From: Flavobacterium araucananum | GTDB lineage: Bacteria; Bacteroidota; Bacteroidia; Flavobacteriales; Flavobacteriaceae | Assembly (NCBI RefSeq): GCF_002222055.1 | Contig: NZ_MUGS01000006.1 | Span: 1 to 57,582 of the forward strand | Reading direction: 5' to 3' | DNA length: 57,582 bases | Shown: positions 26,502 to 35,014 of the stretch, piece by piece | Numbering within the stretch: the stretch's first letter is position 1 | Layout of the letters: every line of letters starts with the position of its first letter | The notes under the pieces: generated by a model | Databases searched by the model: none | Seen by the model: only the letters and a program-made list of their open reading frames with translations | What the model was told of the DNA's origin: nothing | Position numbers and translations under genes: made by a program

Positions 26502-27317
26502 ATGGAGATGCTGAAAACACTTAAATTTTTGACAATTGTACTTCTGGTATTTTTTGTTATTATTTATGTAATCATTGTTTCTTATGTTTATTTTAGTCAG
26601 GTTAGAATGGTTTTTCAGAGTGCAAAACTCCCAAAAGATTTTCAGTTTGATTATCAGCATAAATTCGAAGAATTAAATATTGAATCATTTGATGGTGCAA
26701 AATTAAATGGATTACTGTTTAAGGCAGAAAATTCTAAAGGTTTGGTTTTTTATCTGCATGGTAATGCCGGAACACTGGAAACCTGGGGTAGCATTGCCAA
26801 AGTGTATACTAATTTAGGGTATGATATTTTTATCTTAGATTATAGAAGTTTTGGTAAAAGTGAGGGGGAAATAGAGAATGAAGACCAGTTAAATAAAGAT
26901 ATTTCTATTGCCTATAAAACGTTGACGAAGCGATATCCTGAAAACAAAATTATTATAACAGGTTATTCAATTGGCTCCGGACTTGCAACTATTTTGGCTT
27001 CGCATAACAATCCGAAGGCTTTAATTTTGCAATCGCCTTATTATAGTTTTACAGAATTGTCGAGTAGCAAATTGCCTTTTTTTCCGGATTTTTTAAAGAA
27101 ATTTAGTATGGAAACATACGAATATCTGCCCAGGATTAAAAAACCAATTTATATTTTTCATGGAAAAAGAGATCAATTGATCCCTTATGAAAATTCGGTT
27201 CGATTAAGCCGGCTTTTAAAAAATAACGGACATTTTTACCTGCTTAGAGATCAGGAACACACAGGCATGAATGAAAATAATGATTTTCAAAAACAGCTGC
27301 GCATAATATTAGAATAA
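26502..27317 (+). CDS. Membrane-anchored alpha/beta hydrolase (BEM46-like)
   Basis: The 271-residue protein has one N-terminal membrane helix (about 9-30) and an alpha/beta-hydrolase domain. HGNAG (86-90) forms the oxyanion region, the nucleophile is S156 in GYSIGSG, the acid is probably in HGKRDQLIP and the histidine is H253 in EHTGM. This is the layout of BEM46/YfhR-like serine hydrolases, whose substrates are largely unknown. The catalytic domain probably faces the periplasm or lies against the membrane. ATG 26508 is an alternative start. Confidence 0.85.
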   Translation: MEMLKTLKFLTIVLLVFFVIIYVIIVSYVYFSQVRMVFQSAKLPKDFQFDYQHKFEELNIESFDGAKLNGLLFKAENSKGLVFYLHGNAGTLETWGSIAKVYTNLGYDIFILDYRSFGKSEGEIENEDQLNKDISIAYKTLTKRYPENKIIITGYSIGSGLATILASHNNPKALILQSPYYSFTELSSSKLPFFPDFLKKFSMETYEYLPRIKKPIYIFHGKRDQLIPYENSVRLSRLLKNNGHFYLLRDQEHTGMNENNDFQKQLRIILE

Positions 27318-27349
27318 AGAATTTAAATAATTACAAAAAACAGAATGTC

Positions 27350-27568
27350 ATGGGATTAATGAAAGTGTATTCAGGAAGCGAAGTTTTGGCACTTGCTTTA
27401 CAAGAAAGATTGGAAGAAGCGGGAGTAGAAACTACAAAAAAAGATAATATTCAATCTGCTCGTTTAGGAGGTTTTGGCAGTACAGGTTTAGCCGTTGAGG
27501 TATTTATTCAGGAAACAGATTTTGCAAAAGCAAATCCGGTTATCGAAGAATTCAGAATGAGTATTTAA
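27350..27568 (+). CDS. DUF2007-type small protein
   Basis: The 72-residue protein has the DUF2007 pattern: a short beta-alpha-beta unit with SGSEVLALALQERLEEAGVET, a central Gly-rich FGSTGLAVEVFI, and a C-terminal helix FAKANPVIEEF. The fold resembles GlnB-like/ferredoxin-like signal-binding domains and is often annotated as a putative signal-transducing protein. Function is unknown. It lies 32 nt downstream of the hydrolase gene. Confidence 0.75.
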   Translation: MGLMKVYSGSEVLALALQERLEEAGVETTKKDNIQSARLGGFGSTGLAVEVFIQETDFAKANPVIEEFRMSI

Positions 27569-27572
27569 AAGA

Positions 27573-27642
27573 AGTTTTCAGTTTTCAGTCTCAGTTTTCA
27601 GTGCTTACTGAGACTGAGACTGAAAACTGAGACTGAAAAACT
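27573..27642. repeat. Hairpin repeat, family D copy 2
   Basis: A long imperfect inverted repeat of CAGTCTCAGTTTTCAGT units, with its centre GCTT at about 27603-27606, fills the gap between the DUF2007 gene and the Cof phosphatase. The right arm is followed by an A-run and the next ATG at 27652. Confidence 0.65.
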
Positions 27643-27651
27643 AAAAAAAAC

Positions 27652-28455
27652 ATGCAATATAAAATGCTAGTGCTCGACATGGATGATACCTTGTTGACAG
27701 ACGATCATAAAATATCAGCTCTTAATAAAAAAGTACTTCTTGAAGCTCAGGCAAAAGGAGTACACGTTGTTTTGGCTTCAGGACGACCAACATCAGCTAT
27801 GACGGCTTATGCCAAAGAGCTGGAATTAGATTTAAACGACTCTTATATTATTTCGTTCAACGGTGCTATAATCAGTACTGTAAAAGAGGATCTTGTGTTA
27901 TTTGAACAATCCTTGACGGTAGAACAAATTCATGACTTATACGATTATAGTGTAAAAATGAAAACGCATATTATTACCTATATTGATGGGGAAATTGTTA
28001 GCGAAACGGATTCTGAGTATATCGAAATCGAAAAAGAAATTACAGGATTGCCACACCGTAAAGTACCAAATTTTAAAGAGGCAGTTACTAAACCTGCCGT
28101 AAAATGTATTTTGCTGGCAGAACCTTCGTATCTAAAAGAGTTAGAAAAAGATTTAAAAACAGCAATGCCTCACCTGAGTGTTGCGATGTCTAAACCTTTT
28201 TTCCTGGAAGCAGCTCAAAATGGAATTGATAAAGCGGCAAGTTTAAAACTTTTGGCTGAAAAGCTAAACATTCATCAAAGTGAGATTATTGCCGTAGGAA
28301 ACGCAGGAAATGATCTTACGATGATTGAATATGCAGGACTTGGAGTTTGGGTTGATAATGTTACGCCAGAATTGCGCGATAGAGCAGATCTTATTGTAGC
28401 TTCAAATAATAACGATGGAGTTGCTGAGGTGGTACAACGTTTTATTTTGAATTAA
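27652..28455 (+). CDS. Cof-type HAD-IIB sugar-phosphate phosphatase (YidA-like)
   Basis: The 267-residue HAD hydrolase has motif I LDMDDTLL (nucleophile aspartate near residue 8), motif II LASGRPT, the conserved SFNGA segment, and motif IV GNAGNDLTMIEYAG. The C2B cap occupies about 85-190. YidA/Cof enzymes dephosphorylate sugar phosphates and other small molecules with broad range. A GNAT gene follows 12 nt downstream and is probably co-transcribed. Confidence 0.9.
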   Translation: MQYKMLVLDMDDTLLTDDHKISALNKKVLLEAQAKGVHVVLASGRPTSAMTAYAKELELDLNDSYIISFNGAIISTVKEDLVLFEQSLTVEQIHDLYDYSVKMKTHIITYIDGEIVSETDSEYIEIEKEITGLPHRKVPNFKEAVTKPAVKCILLAEPSYLKELEKDLKTAMPHLSVAMSKPFFLEAAQNGIDKAASLKLLAEKLNIHQSEIIAVGNAGNDLTMIEYAGLGVWVDNVTPELRDRADLIVASNNNDGVAEVVQRFILN

Positions 28456-28467
28456 ATTTATTTTTAT

Positions 28468-28995
28468 ATGAAAGAGCCAATAGAAACAGAACGTTTACTT
28501 TTAAGGGAATTTCTTCCTTCAGATGTTGAGGGAATGTTTGAATTGGAATCTAACCCAAATGTACATACCTATGTTGGGAATAAACCTATTACTCATATCG
28601 ATCAAAGCCTTGCTTATATTGAATTTGTTCAACAGCAATACAAAGATTTCGGAACCGGTCGCCGGGCAGTAATCCTAAAAGAAACCAATGAATTTATAGG
28701 TTGGTCCGGAATAAAATTTATTACAAATGAAATCAATAATCATAAAGATTTTTATGAAATAGGATATCGTTTCATCGAAAAACATTGGGGGAAAGGATAT
28801 GCTACAGAAGCTGGAAAAGCTTTTATAGACCACGCTCTTAATGTAATGAAAGTAGATGCAGTTTATGCGTATGCAGATCCGGGAAATGAAAACTCCCGTA
28901 AAATTTTAGCAAAGATTGGTTTGCAATATGTCAATTCTTTTGAACATGAAGAAGAATTACATGTTTGGTATGAATTGAAAAATCCAAACCTGTAA
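28468..28995 (+). CDS. GNAT acetyltransferase, RimJ/RimL type
   Basis: The 175-residue protein begins with the RimJ-like ETERLLLREFLPSD and has GYRFIEKHWGKGYATEA, where the acetyl-CoA loop is in the WGKGYA segment, and YAYADPGNENSRKILAKIGL near the C-terminus. RimJ/RimL relatives acetylate protein N-termini or other amines; the substrate is unknown. It is tightly linked to the Cof phosphatase. Confidence 0.85.
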   Translation: MKEPIETERLLLREFLPSDVEGMFELESNPNVHTYVGNKPITHIDQSLAYIEFVQQQYKDFGTGRRAVILKETNEFIGWSGIKFITNEINNHKDFYEIGYRFIEKHWGKGYATEAGKAFIDHALNVMKVDAVYAYADPGNENSRKILAKIGLQYVNSFEHEEELHVWYELKNPNL

Positions 28996-29010
28996 ATCCT
29001 AAGAAATGCG

Positions 29011-29055
29011 TTCCAAATCTTTGTAATCTTTATAAAGATCTACAAAGATTTGGAA
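29011..29055. repeat. Nested palindrome between convergent genes
   Basis: Perfect 15-bp outer arms TTCCAAATCTTTGTA (29011-29025) and TACAAAGATTTGGAA (29041-29055) enclose a second palindrome ATCTTTATAAAGAT (29026-29039). It sits between the GNAT gene and a convergent secreted-protein gene and could terminate both, though no T-run follows. Confidence 0.7.
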
Positions 29056-29089
29056 AACAGCCCGTAGTTTCTAATACTTAGATTAGATA

Positions 29090-29608
29090 TTATTTTTTAG
29101 CTACAGAAACAAAATATTTATTTCCGTCACCCATTGTCAGTTTTACACGCTCGTCGCAAAGATCGATTGCAAAATTGGCACTTTCGTAACAGCTACAAGT
29201 TGTGTTTTTGTCTTTCGACATTTCAGTTTTACAATTGTTATTTTTAAAAGTTGCCAATTGTGGTGTATACAAGCTTACTAAATCTGTAGAAGCTGTTACT
29301 AAAGAAATAATACTTGCAGAGTTATTACTCGTAATTCTGTAAACAATTCTATCAGTATAGTTAACTTCATTTACGGTTACTTTACGAATATAAGTGTAAG
29401 CTGTAGAGCCTTCACCCGGTTCTTTTACTTCAAATTTAAATCCAACCGCACGAATTGCAATATCAAATTGAGATTGAGAGTTTAAGCTCGCCCAGGTTGT
29501 CAATGTACTAATAGATGGAAATGGATTAGCAGCAGGAGCACTTGTTTGCGCTTGAGAGCTAAAAATGGTTAAGAACATCAAGCAGATTGTGGGTAAAAAT
29601 GCCTTCAT
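29090..29608 (-). CDS. Secreted hypothetical protein
   Basis: The 172-residue protein has a clear Sec signal peptide (about 1-20, cleavage near SSQAQ). The mature part has four cysteines clustered at the C-terminal side (CKTEMSKDKNTTCSCYES and a later CDERV), which could form disulfides in the periplasm or outside. The end GDGNKYFVSVAKK is unremarkable. I do not recognise the family. It is monocistronic, facing the GNAT gene, and has a long upstream leader region. Confidence 0.7.
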   Translation of the reverse strand: MKAFLPTICLMFLTIFSSQAQTSAPAANPFPSISTLTTWASLNSQSQFDIAIRAVGFKFEVKEPGEGSTAYTYIRKVTVNEVNYTDRIVYRITSNNSASIISLVTASTDLVSLYTPQLATFKNNNCKTEMSKDKNTTCSCYESANFAIDLCDERVKLTMGDGNKYFVSVAKK

Positions 29609-30110
29609 ATGGAGTTTTAATTTTTAATTTTTGCCTACTCTTTCTGGTTTTCGGCATTCCCATTTTTTATAATAACAAAACAACAACATAACGAGGGAAA
29701 AACAAAATTGTTATGACTTATTTATTATTTAAATAATATAAATTTATTTAACTGCTTTTGATGAAGTGAATATACTTCTAAAAAATAATCTAAACAAAGT
29801 TAAATGTAAGAAAATTTCAATTTAAACCCTTTAAAAATGTATTTAATCGATATTATGTGTATTTAATCGATAATTTTGTCATTTAATTCTTATTGAAATA
29901 ATATGTTTTCTGATCTAAATAAATTTTAATCCCTGTTTGTTTGCGTTAATCTATAGTTTTTTACGGCACACTAAATTATTGGTTTCATGCAAAATATTGA
30001 TATATAGTGTATTGTTGATTTTATTTTAAAGAATATTGTACGTAAATTTGCAAACTCTTCAAAAGAGATGTAAATATAATATCTTACTACTTAAAACGTA
30101 GTTTATTCCC
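29609..30110. other. 500-bp AT-rich gap between the secreted-protein gene and mtaB
   Basis: No gene is evident on either strand. A minus-strand -7 match TAACTTTG lies at 29795-29802 (far upstream of the secreted-protein gene) and a plus-strand -7 match at 30043-30050 serves mtaB. The near-direct repeat GTATTTAATCGATA / TGTATTTAATCGATA at about 29837-29873 is a possible regulator site. Confidence 0.4.
30043..30050 (+). promoter_or_regulatory. -7 element for mtaB
   Basis: TAAATTTG matches TAnnTTTG, 60 nt upstream of the mtaB ATG. The nearest TTG (30015-30017) is 25 nt away, slightly long for the -33 element. Confidence 0.45.
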
Positions 30111-31445
30111 ATGGAAAATAGAAAAAAAGTTGCTTTTTATACGCTTGGTTGCAAACTGAATTTTTCAGAAACGTCTACAATTGCCAGAAACTTTAATGAT
30201 GAAGGTTTTGATCGTGTCGATTTTGAAGAAATAGCAGACATTTATGTCATCAATACCTGTTCAGTAACAGATAATGCTGATAAGCAATTTAAGCAGGTTG
30301 TAAAAAAAGCAATGAAACTTAACGAAAAAGCTTTTGTTGCGGCAGTAGGTTGCTATGCACAATTAAAACCAGAAGAGTTGGCAGCTGTCGATGGTGTCGA
30401 TTTGGTTTTGGGAGCAACAGAAAAATTTAAAATCACCGATTATATTCATGACCTGAGCAAAAATGATATGGGTGAAGTTCACTCCTGTGAAATTGCTGAA
30501 GCAGATTTTTATGTAGGGAGTTATTCTATTGGTGACCGTACCCGCGCATTCCTGAAAGTTCAGGATGGTTGTGATTATAAATGTACCTATTGTACAATTC
30601 CGTTAGCGAGAGGAATTTCAAGAAGTGATGCTTTAGAGAATGTCTTGCAAAATGCCAAAGAAATTTCAGCTCAAAATATCAGAGAAATTGTTCTGACAGG
30701 TGTAAATATTGGTGATTACGGAAAAGGAGAATTTGGAAATAAAAAACACGAGCATACATTTCTTGACTTAGTTCAGGCTTTGGATAAGGTCGAAGGAATC
30801 GAGCGTTTGAGAATCTCCTCTATAGAACCTAATTTATTGAAGAATGAAACAATTGATTTTGTTTCTAAAAGCAGAACTTTTGTACCACATTTTCATATTC
30901 CGTTACAATCAGGCAGCAATGATATTCTAAAATTAATGAAACGTCGTTACTTACGTGAGGTCTATACAGAACGTGTTAATAAAATTCGTGAAGTAATGCC
31001 ACACGCTTGTATTGGTGTCGATGTTATTGTTGGTTTTCCCGGTGAAACCGATGAGCACTTTTTAGAAACGTATCATTTCCTGAATGAAATGGATATTTCG
31101 TACTTACACGTATTTACCTATTCTGAAAGAGATAATACAGAAGCTGCAAATATGACGGGAATTGTTCCTGCAAATGTCAGAGCGAAACGAAGCAAAATGT
31201 TACGCGGATTATCCGTAAAAAAACGTCGTGCTTTTTATGAAAGTCAAATTGGTTCTAACAGAACGGTTTTATTCGAAAGCGAAAATAAAGAAGGATATAT
31301 TCATGGTTTTACCGAAAATTACGTAAAAGTAAAAACACCGTGGAACCCTGAATTAGTGAATACATTGCAACAAATTAATTTGACAAAAATTGACGAAGAC
31401 GGAAGTGTTCGTTTAGAATTTATAAATAAATTGGCAGAAGCTTAA
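30111..31445 (+). CDS. mtaB: tRNA t6A37 methylthiotransferase MtaB
   Basis: The 444-residue radical-SAM enzyme adds a methylthio group to N6-threonylcarbamoyladenosine-37 of tRNAs reading ANN codons. The UPF0004 domain holds cysteines C14, C50 and C81 for the auxiliary cluster; the radical-SAM cluster is C154-C158-C161 in CDYKCTYC. A TRAM-like tail (about 380-440, GYIHGFTENYVKVK) binds the tRNA. TLGCKLNFSE at the N-terminus separates MtaB from MiaB and RimO. It is followed by a repeat and a strong terminator. Confidence 0.93.
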   Translation: MENRKKVAFYTLGCKLNFSETSTIARNFNDEGFDRVDFEEIADIYVINTCSVTDNADKQFKQVVKKAMKLNEKAFVAAVGCYAQLKPEELAAVDGVDLVLGATEKFKITDYIHDLSKNDMGEVHSCEIAEADFYVGSYSIGDRTRAFLKVQDGCDYKCTYCTIPLARGISRSDALENVLQNAKEISAQNIREIVLTGVNIGDYGKGEFGNKKHEHTFLDLVQALDKVEGIERLRISSIEPNLLKNETIDFVSKSRTFVPHFHIPLQSGSNDILKLMKRRYLREVYTERVNKIREVMPHACIGVDVIVGFPGETDEHFLETYHFLNEMDISYLHVFTYSERDNTEAANMTGIVPANVRAKRSKMLRGLSVKKRRAFYESQIGSNRTVLFESENKEGYIHGFTENYVKVKTPWNPELVNTLQQINLTKIDEDGSVRLEFINKLAEA

Positions 31446-31461
31446 TACATATTGTCATCGC

Positions 31462-31535
31462 GAGGAACGAAGCAATTACACTAACAATAAGCAAATTTGC
31501 TGATAGATATATTAGATGAGATTGCTTCGTTCCTC
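31462..31535. repeat. REP-like inverted repeat (GAGGAACGAAGCAAT)
   Basis: Perfect 15-bp arms GAGGAACGAAGCAAT (31462-31476) and ATTGCTTCGTTCCTC (31521-31535). The GCGAGGAACGAAGCAAT core resembles a REP-type element dispersed in many bacterial genomes. Single copy in this window. Confidence 0.7.
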
Positions 31536-31560
31536 ACAAAGACACAAGCAGACAGTATAA

Positions 31561-31600
31561 AACAGAAAAGCCCTTTCTTAAAAGGGCTTTTCTGTTTTTT
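31561..31600. terminator. Strong bidirectional terminator
   Basis: A 16-bp perfect stem (31561-31576 with 31581-31596), CTTA loop, then T's. It separates mtaB from the convergent hypothetical gene. Confidence 0.85.
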
Positions 31601-31607
31601 GAAATAA

Positions 31608-32117
31608 TTACTTCTGATTTTCCGGAATAACCAATTTCAAAGAATTAATATAATCCGTATCAAACTCGATAACTCTTATTTTCTCCGGATTAAAACTCAG
31701 TTCCCCACCAAACTGACCTTTTATGTCCAAAAAGTCTATTGTAAGTTCTTCGTCGTTTAATTCAAGCATTTTTCCCAGATAAGCAGATTTGGCAGATTTT
31801 TTTGAAATCTGAAAAATACCGTATTTGTTGTTTACATAAGTAAGGATGGAACTCAAATCTCTAATCGGGATTATATCTTCGGCATTTGTTTTAAGACCTT
31901 TTAAGCGAATTACTTTTTCTGTAAAGGCAAGATCATGATCGCGATGAACGGCTTCGATATTTTTATTTTTCAGAATTACAAAACCATCCAATATAAAATC
32001 TTCGGGATTATTTCTAAGCAAAATCCAGTCATCAGAATAATCAATTAGAAACCCGGTAAAAAGCTCTTTTTTATCTGTAAATTCTATTGCAATTAATTGT
32101 CTTAAGTATTGTTCCAT
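31608..32117 (-). CDS. Hypothetical protein with two Sm/SH3-like beta units
   Basis: The 169-residue protein is not one I recognise. Both halves share a beta-barrel-like pattern: FTGFLIDYSDDWILLRNNP with LDGFVILKNKNIEAVHRD (about 20-60), and YLGKMLELNDEELTIDFLD with FNPEKIRVIEFDTDY (about 113-156). This resembles a tandem Sm/SH3-like small barrel, seen in many RNA- or protein-binding modules. There is no signal peptide, so it is probably cytosolic. It is monocistronic. The fold proposal is inference from hydrophobic patterns only. Confidence 0.6.
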   Translation of the reverse strand: MEQYLRQLIAIEFTDKKELFTGFLIDYSDDWILLRNNPEDFILDGFVILKNKNIEAVHRDHDLAFTEKVIRLKGLKTNAEDIIPIRDLSSILTYVNNKYGIFQISKKSAKSAYLGKMLELNDEELTIDFLDIKGQFGGELSFNPEKIRVIEFDTDYINSLKLVIPENQK

Positions 32118-32156
32118 TAGAGAGGGTTGTTTAAGGGCTTTTAAATTTTTATAACT

Positions 32157-32341
32157 TTAACCCGTTGTGTGTAATTAATTTTAACACATAGAAACATAGC
32201 TTTTGGATCTTTAAAAAAGGCATTTCACTTATTTAAAATGCACATAGCCTGGCTATGATAAAGAAATGTATTTCTTTTTGCATTCTTTTTAGCTAAAAAA
32301 ATCTATGTTTCTATGTGTTAAATATATATTTTTTGACTCAA
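32157..32341 (+). repeat. Repeat family C copy 1 (185 bp)
   Basis: The element starts TTAACCCGTTG and has perfect 19-bp inverted arms TTAACACATAGAAACATAG (32181-32199) and its complement (32303-32321), with a small internal palindrome around CATAGCCTGGCTATG. A copy of the same length lies in reverse orientation at 39733-39917 and a partial third copy begins at 57556. The sequence TAATTACACCCAAGGGTATAA at 32361-32381 mirrors the left end. Confidence 0.75.
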
Positions 32342-32404
32342 GCGAAGCGAACAGACGAAGTAATTACACCCAAGGGTATAACTTTACAAAGTTATGGAGA
32401 GGTA

Positions 32405-33121
32405 TTAAGGATTCGTAGACCAAATACTGCTGTTTTTTATAAAAACACGACGGCTTAATTTTAACTGAGCAATAATTAATTCTGCAACATCCTCAGATTG
32501 CATTACTTTATCCGGATTTCCGTCTGTTAATTTTAAATCTAAGGCTAAATCCGTAGCAACAGTACTAGGCGTTAAAGCAGTAACACGAATGTTGTATTTT
32601 CGAACTTCCTGCATTAAAGAATCTGTTAGTCCTAAAACAGCAAATTTTGATGCGCTGTAAGCACTTGTCAATGCATTTCCGTTTAATCCCGCTGTCGACG
32701 AAATATTGATAATGTCACCTGTTTTTCTTTCGATCATATTGGGCAAAATGGCTCGGGTAGTATAATAGGTTCCCATTAAGTTTACCTGAATGATTTTTTC
32801 CCAGGCAGTTGGTTCTAATTCCAGAAAGTTTCCAAAAGCAGCAATACCAGCATTGTTAATTAAAATATCGATTGTTTTAAATTCAGCCAAAGCTTTGTCT
32901 ACAGCACTATTTATAGAGTTGATGTCTGAAACATCAGCAGATAAGGCTAAAGATTTTACTCCCAAAGCAGCAGTTTCAATTGCCAACTGGTCGATATCAG
33001 CCTGTGTTCTTGAAACTAAAATTACGTTTACACCTTCTTTGGCAAGTGCAAGTGCAATTGCTTTTCCAATTCCTTTTCCTGCACCTGTAATCAGGGCATT
33101 TTTATTTTTTAAGTCTGTCAT
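32405..33121 (-). CDS. SDR oxidoreductase, 3-ketoacyl-ACP reductase (FabG)-like
   Basis: The 238-residue Rossmann enzyme has the cofactor loop [14 protein letters not shown], the catalytic serine in [10 protein letters not shown] and YSASK. This is the classical SDR active site. The closest general match is FabG-like reductases, but it lacks fatty-acid-synthesis neighbours and its C-terminus ([11 protein letters not shown]) is that of many house-keeping SDRs. The substrate cannot be named. Confidence 0.85.
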   Translation of the reverse strand: MTDLKNKNALITGAGKGIGKAIALALAKEGVNVILVSRTQADIDQLAIETAALGVKSLALSADVSDINSINSAVDKALAEFKTIDILINNAGIAAFGNFLELEPTAWEKIIQVNLMGTYYTTRAILPNMIERKTGDIINISSTAGLNGNALTSAYSASKFAVLGLTDSLMQEVRKYNIRVTALTPSTVATDLALDLKLTDGNPDKVMQSEDVAELIIAQLKLSRRVFIKNSSIWSTNP

Positions 33122-33233
33122 GATTTATTTTTTAGAAATGCAAAAAGCATCATTTTAGTTACACAAAAATACAGTTTTTGCTCCCTAAAATGATGCTTTC
33201 AGCTATTTTCTTAATCTAAGTTTAACAACTTTC

Positions 33234-33821
33234 TTATTCTTTCAGAACCATATCGATGCACATTACAGCTGCAAGAATTAATTGTCTAAGCGGACTGTCC
33301 GGTGCAACGGTTTCTTCGATTTGAAGTACATAATTATCCGCGCTGGTAAAAAATTCTTTACCAATTCCTGCCCATTTTTTGCTTACCTGAGCCAGTTGTT
33401 TATTTTCATGACTAAACTTAAAATCCCATCCTGTCCACTTTCCCTGAAGGGTTGCAGCCGATCTCTCGTTTTTATCCAGAATTTCGAATTTTCCACCTAT
33501 CGAAAATAATTTTTGTTTGAATGTACCCACTAAACGATCCTTTTCATCAAAAACAACTACAGTCGAACGAAACCAGGCAACACCACGTTTTACCGAAATT
33601 ATTTTTTCGCCAGAAGCTGTAGTAATTTCGATATCAAAAGGAGTCATTCTTTTATAATCTGTAAAACGGAAAATTTTAGTAAAAAAGCCCAGATTATTTT
33701 CTCTGCAATTCATTATGATCTGGTTGCTTTCCGGATCATAAATATCGTAGTTATTGGCAGCTTTAAACATTCCGATATGTTCTTTTACAAGAAATAGGTT
33801 TTTATTTAAGATAGGGTTCAT
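33234..33821 (-). CDS. LURP-one/phospholipid-scramblase-like (Tubby-fold) protein
   Basis: The 195-residue protein has the scramblase/LURP-one pattern: NNYDIYDPESNQIIMNCREN, the KRMTPFDIEI beta-strands, then FKFSHENKQLAQVSKKWAGIGKEFFTSADNYVLQI and a C-terminal hydrophobic helix LRQLILAAVMCIDMVLKE. In eukaryotes related proteins bind membranes or phosphoinositides; the bacterial role is unknown. It is cytosolic or membrane-associated through the last helix, and stands alone between the SDR and vWA genes. Confidence 0.75.
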   Translation of the reverse strand: MNPILNKNLFLVKEHIGMFKAANNYDIYDPESNQIIMNCRENNLGFFTKIFRFTDYKRMTPFDIEITTASGEKIISVKRGVAWFRSTVVVFDEKDRLVGTFKQKLFSIGGKFEILDKNERSAATLQGKWTGWDFKFSHENKQLAQVSKKWAGIGKEFFTSADNYVLQIEETVAPDSPLRQLILAAVMCIDMVLKE

Positions 33822-33910
33822 TAAGTTTTTTTTGAAATTGATTAGTAATTTTTTAATTGAATCCGTTTTGAAAATTTTTCAAAAAGAACCCAAATGTAAA
33901 AAAAACTTGG

Positions 33911-35014
33911 TTAATAATCGAATTTTGCAGCTTCAATCAAACGAATAAATTCAGCTTTGTAACCTTCAACATCATTTGAAAGACCTTGTTTGGCTAATTT
34001 CAAAACAGCATCAGACGATTTGTTTGCAATTAGTTTAGAATCTCTCAATTTCAATCCAAACCATGCAACAGCAGTACTAAATTTAAAATCATCAGAAGCT
34101 TTTTCTAAAACAACAGATTTGTTTTCGATTACTTGTACCATTTCGATACTTTTATCACCATCCGGTTTTTTGTATCGGAATTTTATAGTCGCAAGCTCAT
34201 CATTATAATTACTATTGCTCTCTTTTACTTTGGTATATTTCAAATCGTCTGGTTGTTGGTCGAGATAATCGCTTTTAACTCCGGCAGGAATTATTTCGTA
34301 CAAAGCTGTAACCGTATGATTGCTTCCTAATTCGCCGGCATCGATGGCATCATTTTTAAAATCTTCCGGACGTAGTTTTCTATTTTCATACCCAATTAGG
34401 CGATATGCCTGAATTTGTTTTGGATTAAATTCGATTTGAATTTTTACATCTTTTGCAATGGCAAACATAGAACCTTTAAACTCTTTTCCTAAAAAACGAT
34501 TCGCTTCCTGAATGTTATCGATGTAGGCATAATTTCCGTTTCCTTTATCTGCCAGCGTTTCCATTTTACTATCCTTATAATTTCCCATTCCGTAGCCCAG
34601 ACAAGTCAGGAAAACACCTGTTTTTCTTTTTTCTTCAATTAATTTTTCCATATCAGTGTTAGAAGAACTGCCAACATTAAAATCGCCATCTGTAGCCAGG
34701 ATTACTCTGTTGTTTCCGTTTTTGATAAAATTTTCGGCAGCAATTTTATAGGCAAGTTCAATTCCGGCTCCTCCCGCAGTACTTCCTCCTGCATTTAGTT
34801 TTTCAAGGGCCTCATTAATAGTTTGTTTCTCGTCTCCGGAAGTAGGAGCAAGAACCAATCCCGCTGCTCCGGCATAAACTACAATTGCTACTTTATCTTT
34901 TTTACGTAATTCATTTACTAATATTTTTAAGGATTGTTTTAGCAATGGCAATTTGTTGATATCACTCATAGAACCGGAAACATCTATCAGGAATACCAGA
35001 TTTGAAGCCGGCAA
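33911..35014 (-). CDS. C-terminal vWA domain part of the plug/vWA protein
   Basis: This 367-residue frame is open from a TTG at 35014 and starts in mid-domain (PASNLVFLIDVSGSM). DVSGSMS is the metal-ion-dependent adhesion site; VIVYAGAAGLVLAPTS and ILATDGDFNVGSSS are the other vWA metal-site loops. About 190 residues of a DUF3520-like C-terminal domain follow. The first internal ATG is already inside the metal-site motif, so it cannot make an intact vWA domain without the upstream frame. Confidence 0.8.
   Translation of the reverse strand: MPASNLVFLIDVSGSMSDINKLPLLKQSLKILVNELRKKDKVAIVVYAGAAGLVLAPTSGDEKQTINEALEKLNAGGSTAGGAGIELAYKIAAENFIKNGNNRVILATDGDFNVGSSSNTDMEKLIEEKRKTGVFLTCLGYGMGNYKDSKMETLADKGNGNYAYIDNIQEANRFLGKEFKGSMFAIAKDVKIQIEFNPKQIQAYRLIGYENRKLRPEDFKNDAIDAGELGSNHTVTALYEIIPAGVKSDYLDQQPDDLKYTKVKESNSNYNDELATIKFRYKKPDGDKSIEMVQVIENKSVVLEKASDDFKFSTAVAWFGLKLRDSKLIANKSSDAVLKLAKQGLSNDVEGYKAEFIRLIEAAKFDY

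Noticed and set aside
28996..29089. Small RNA gene at the nested palindrome
   Set aside because: No promoter element or T-rich end is visible; kept only as a repeat.
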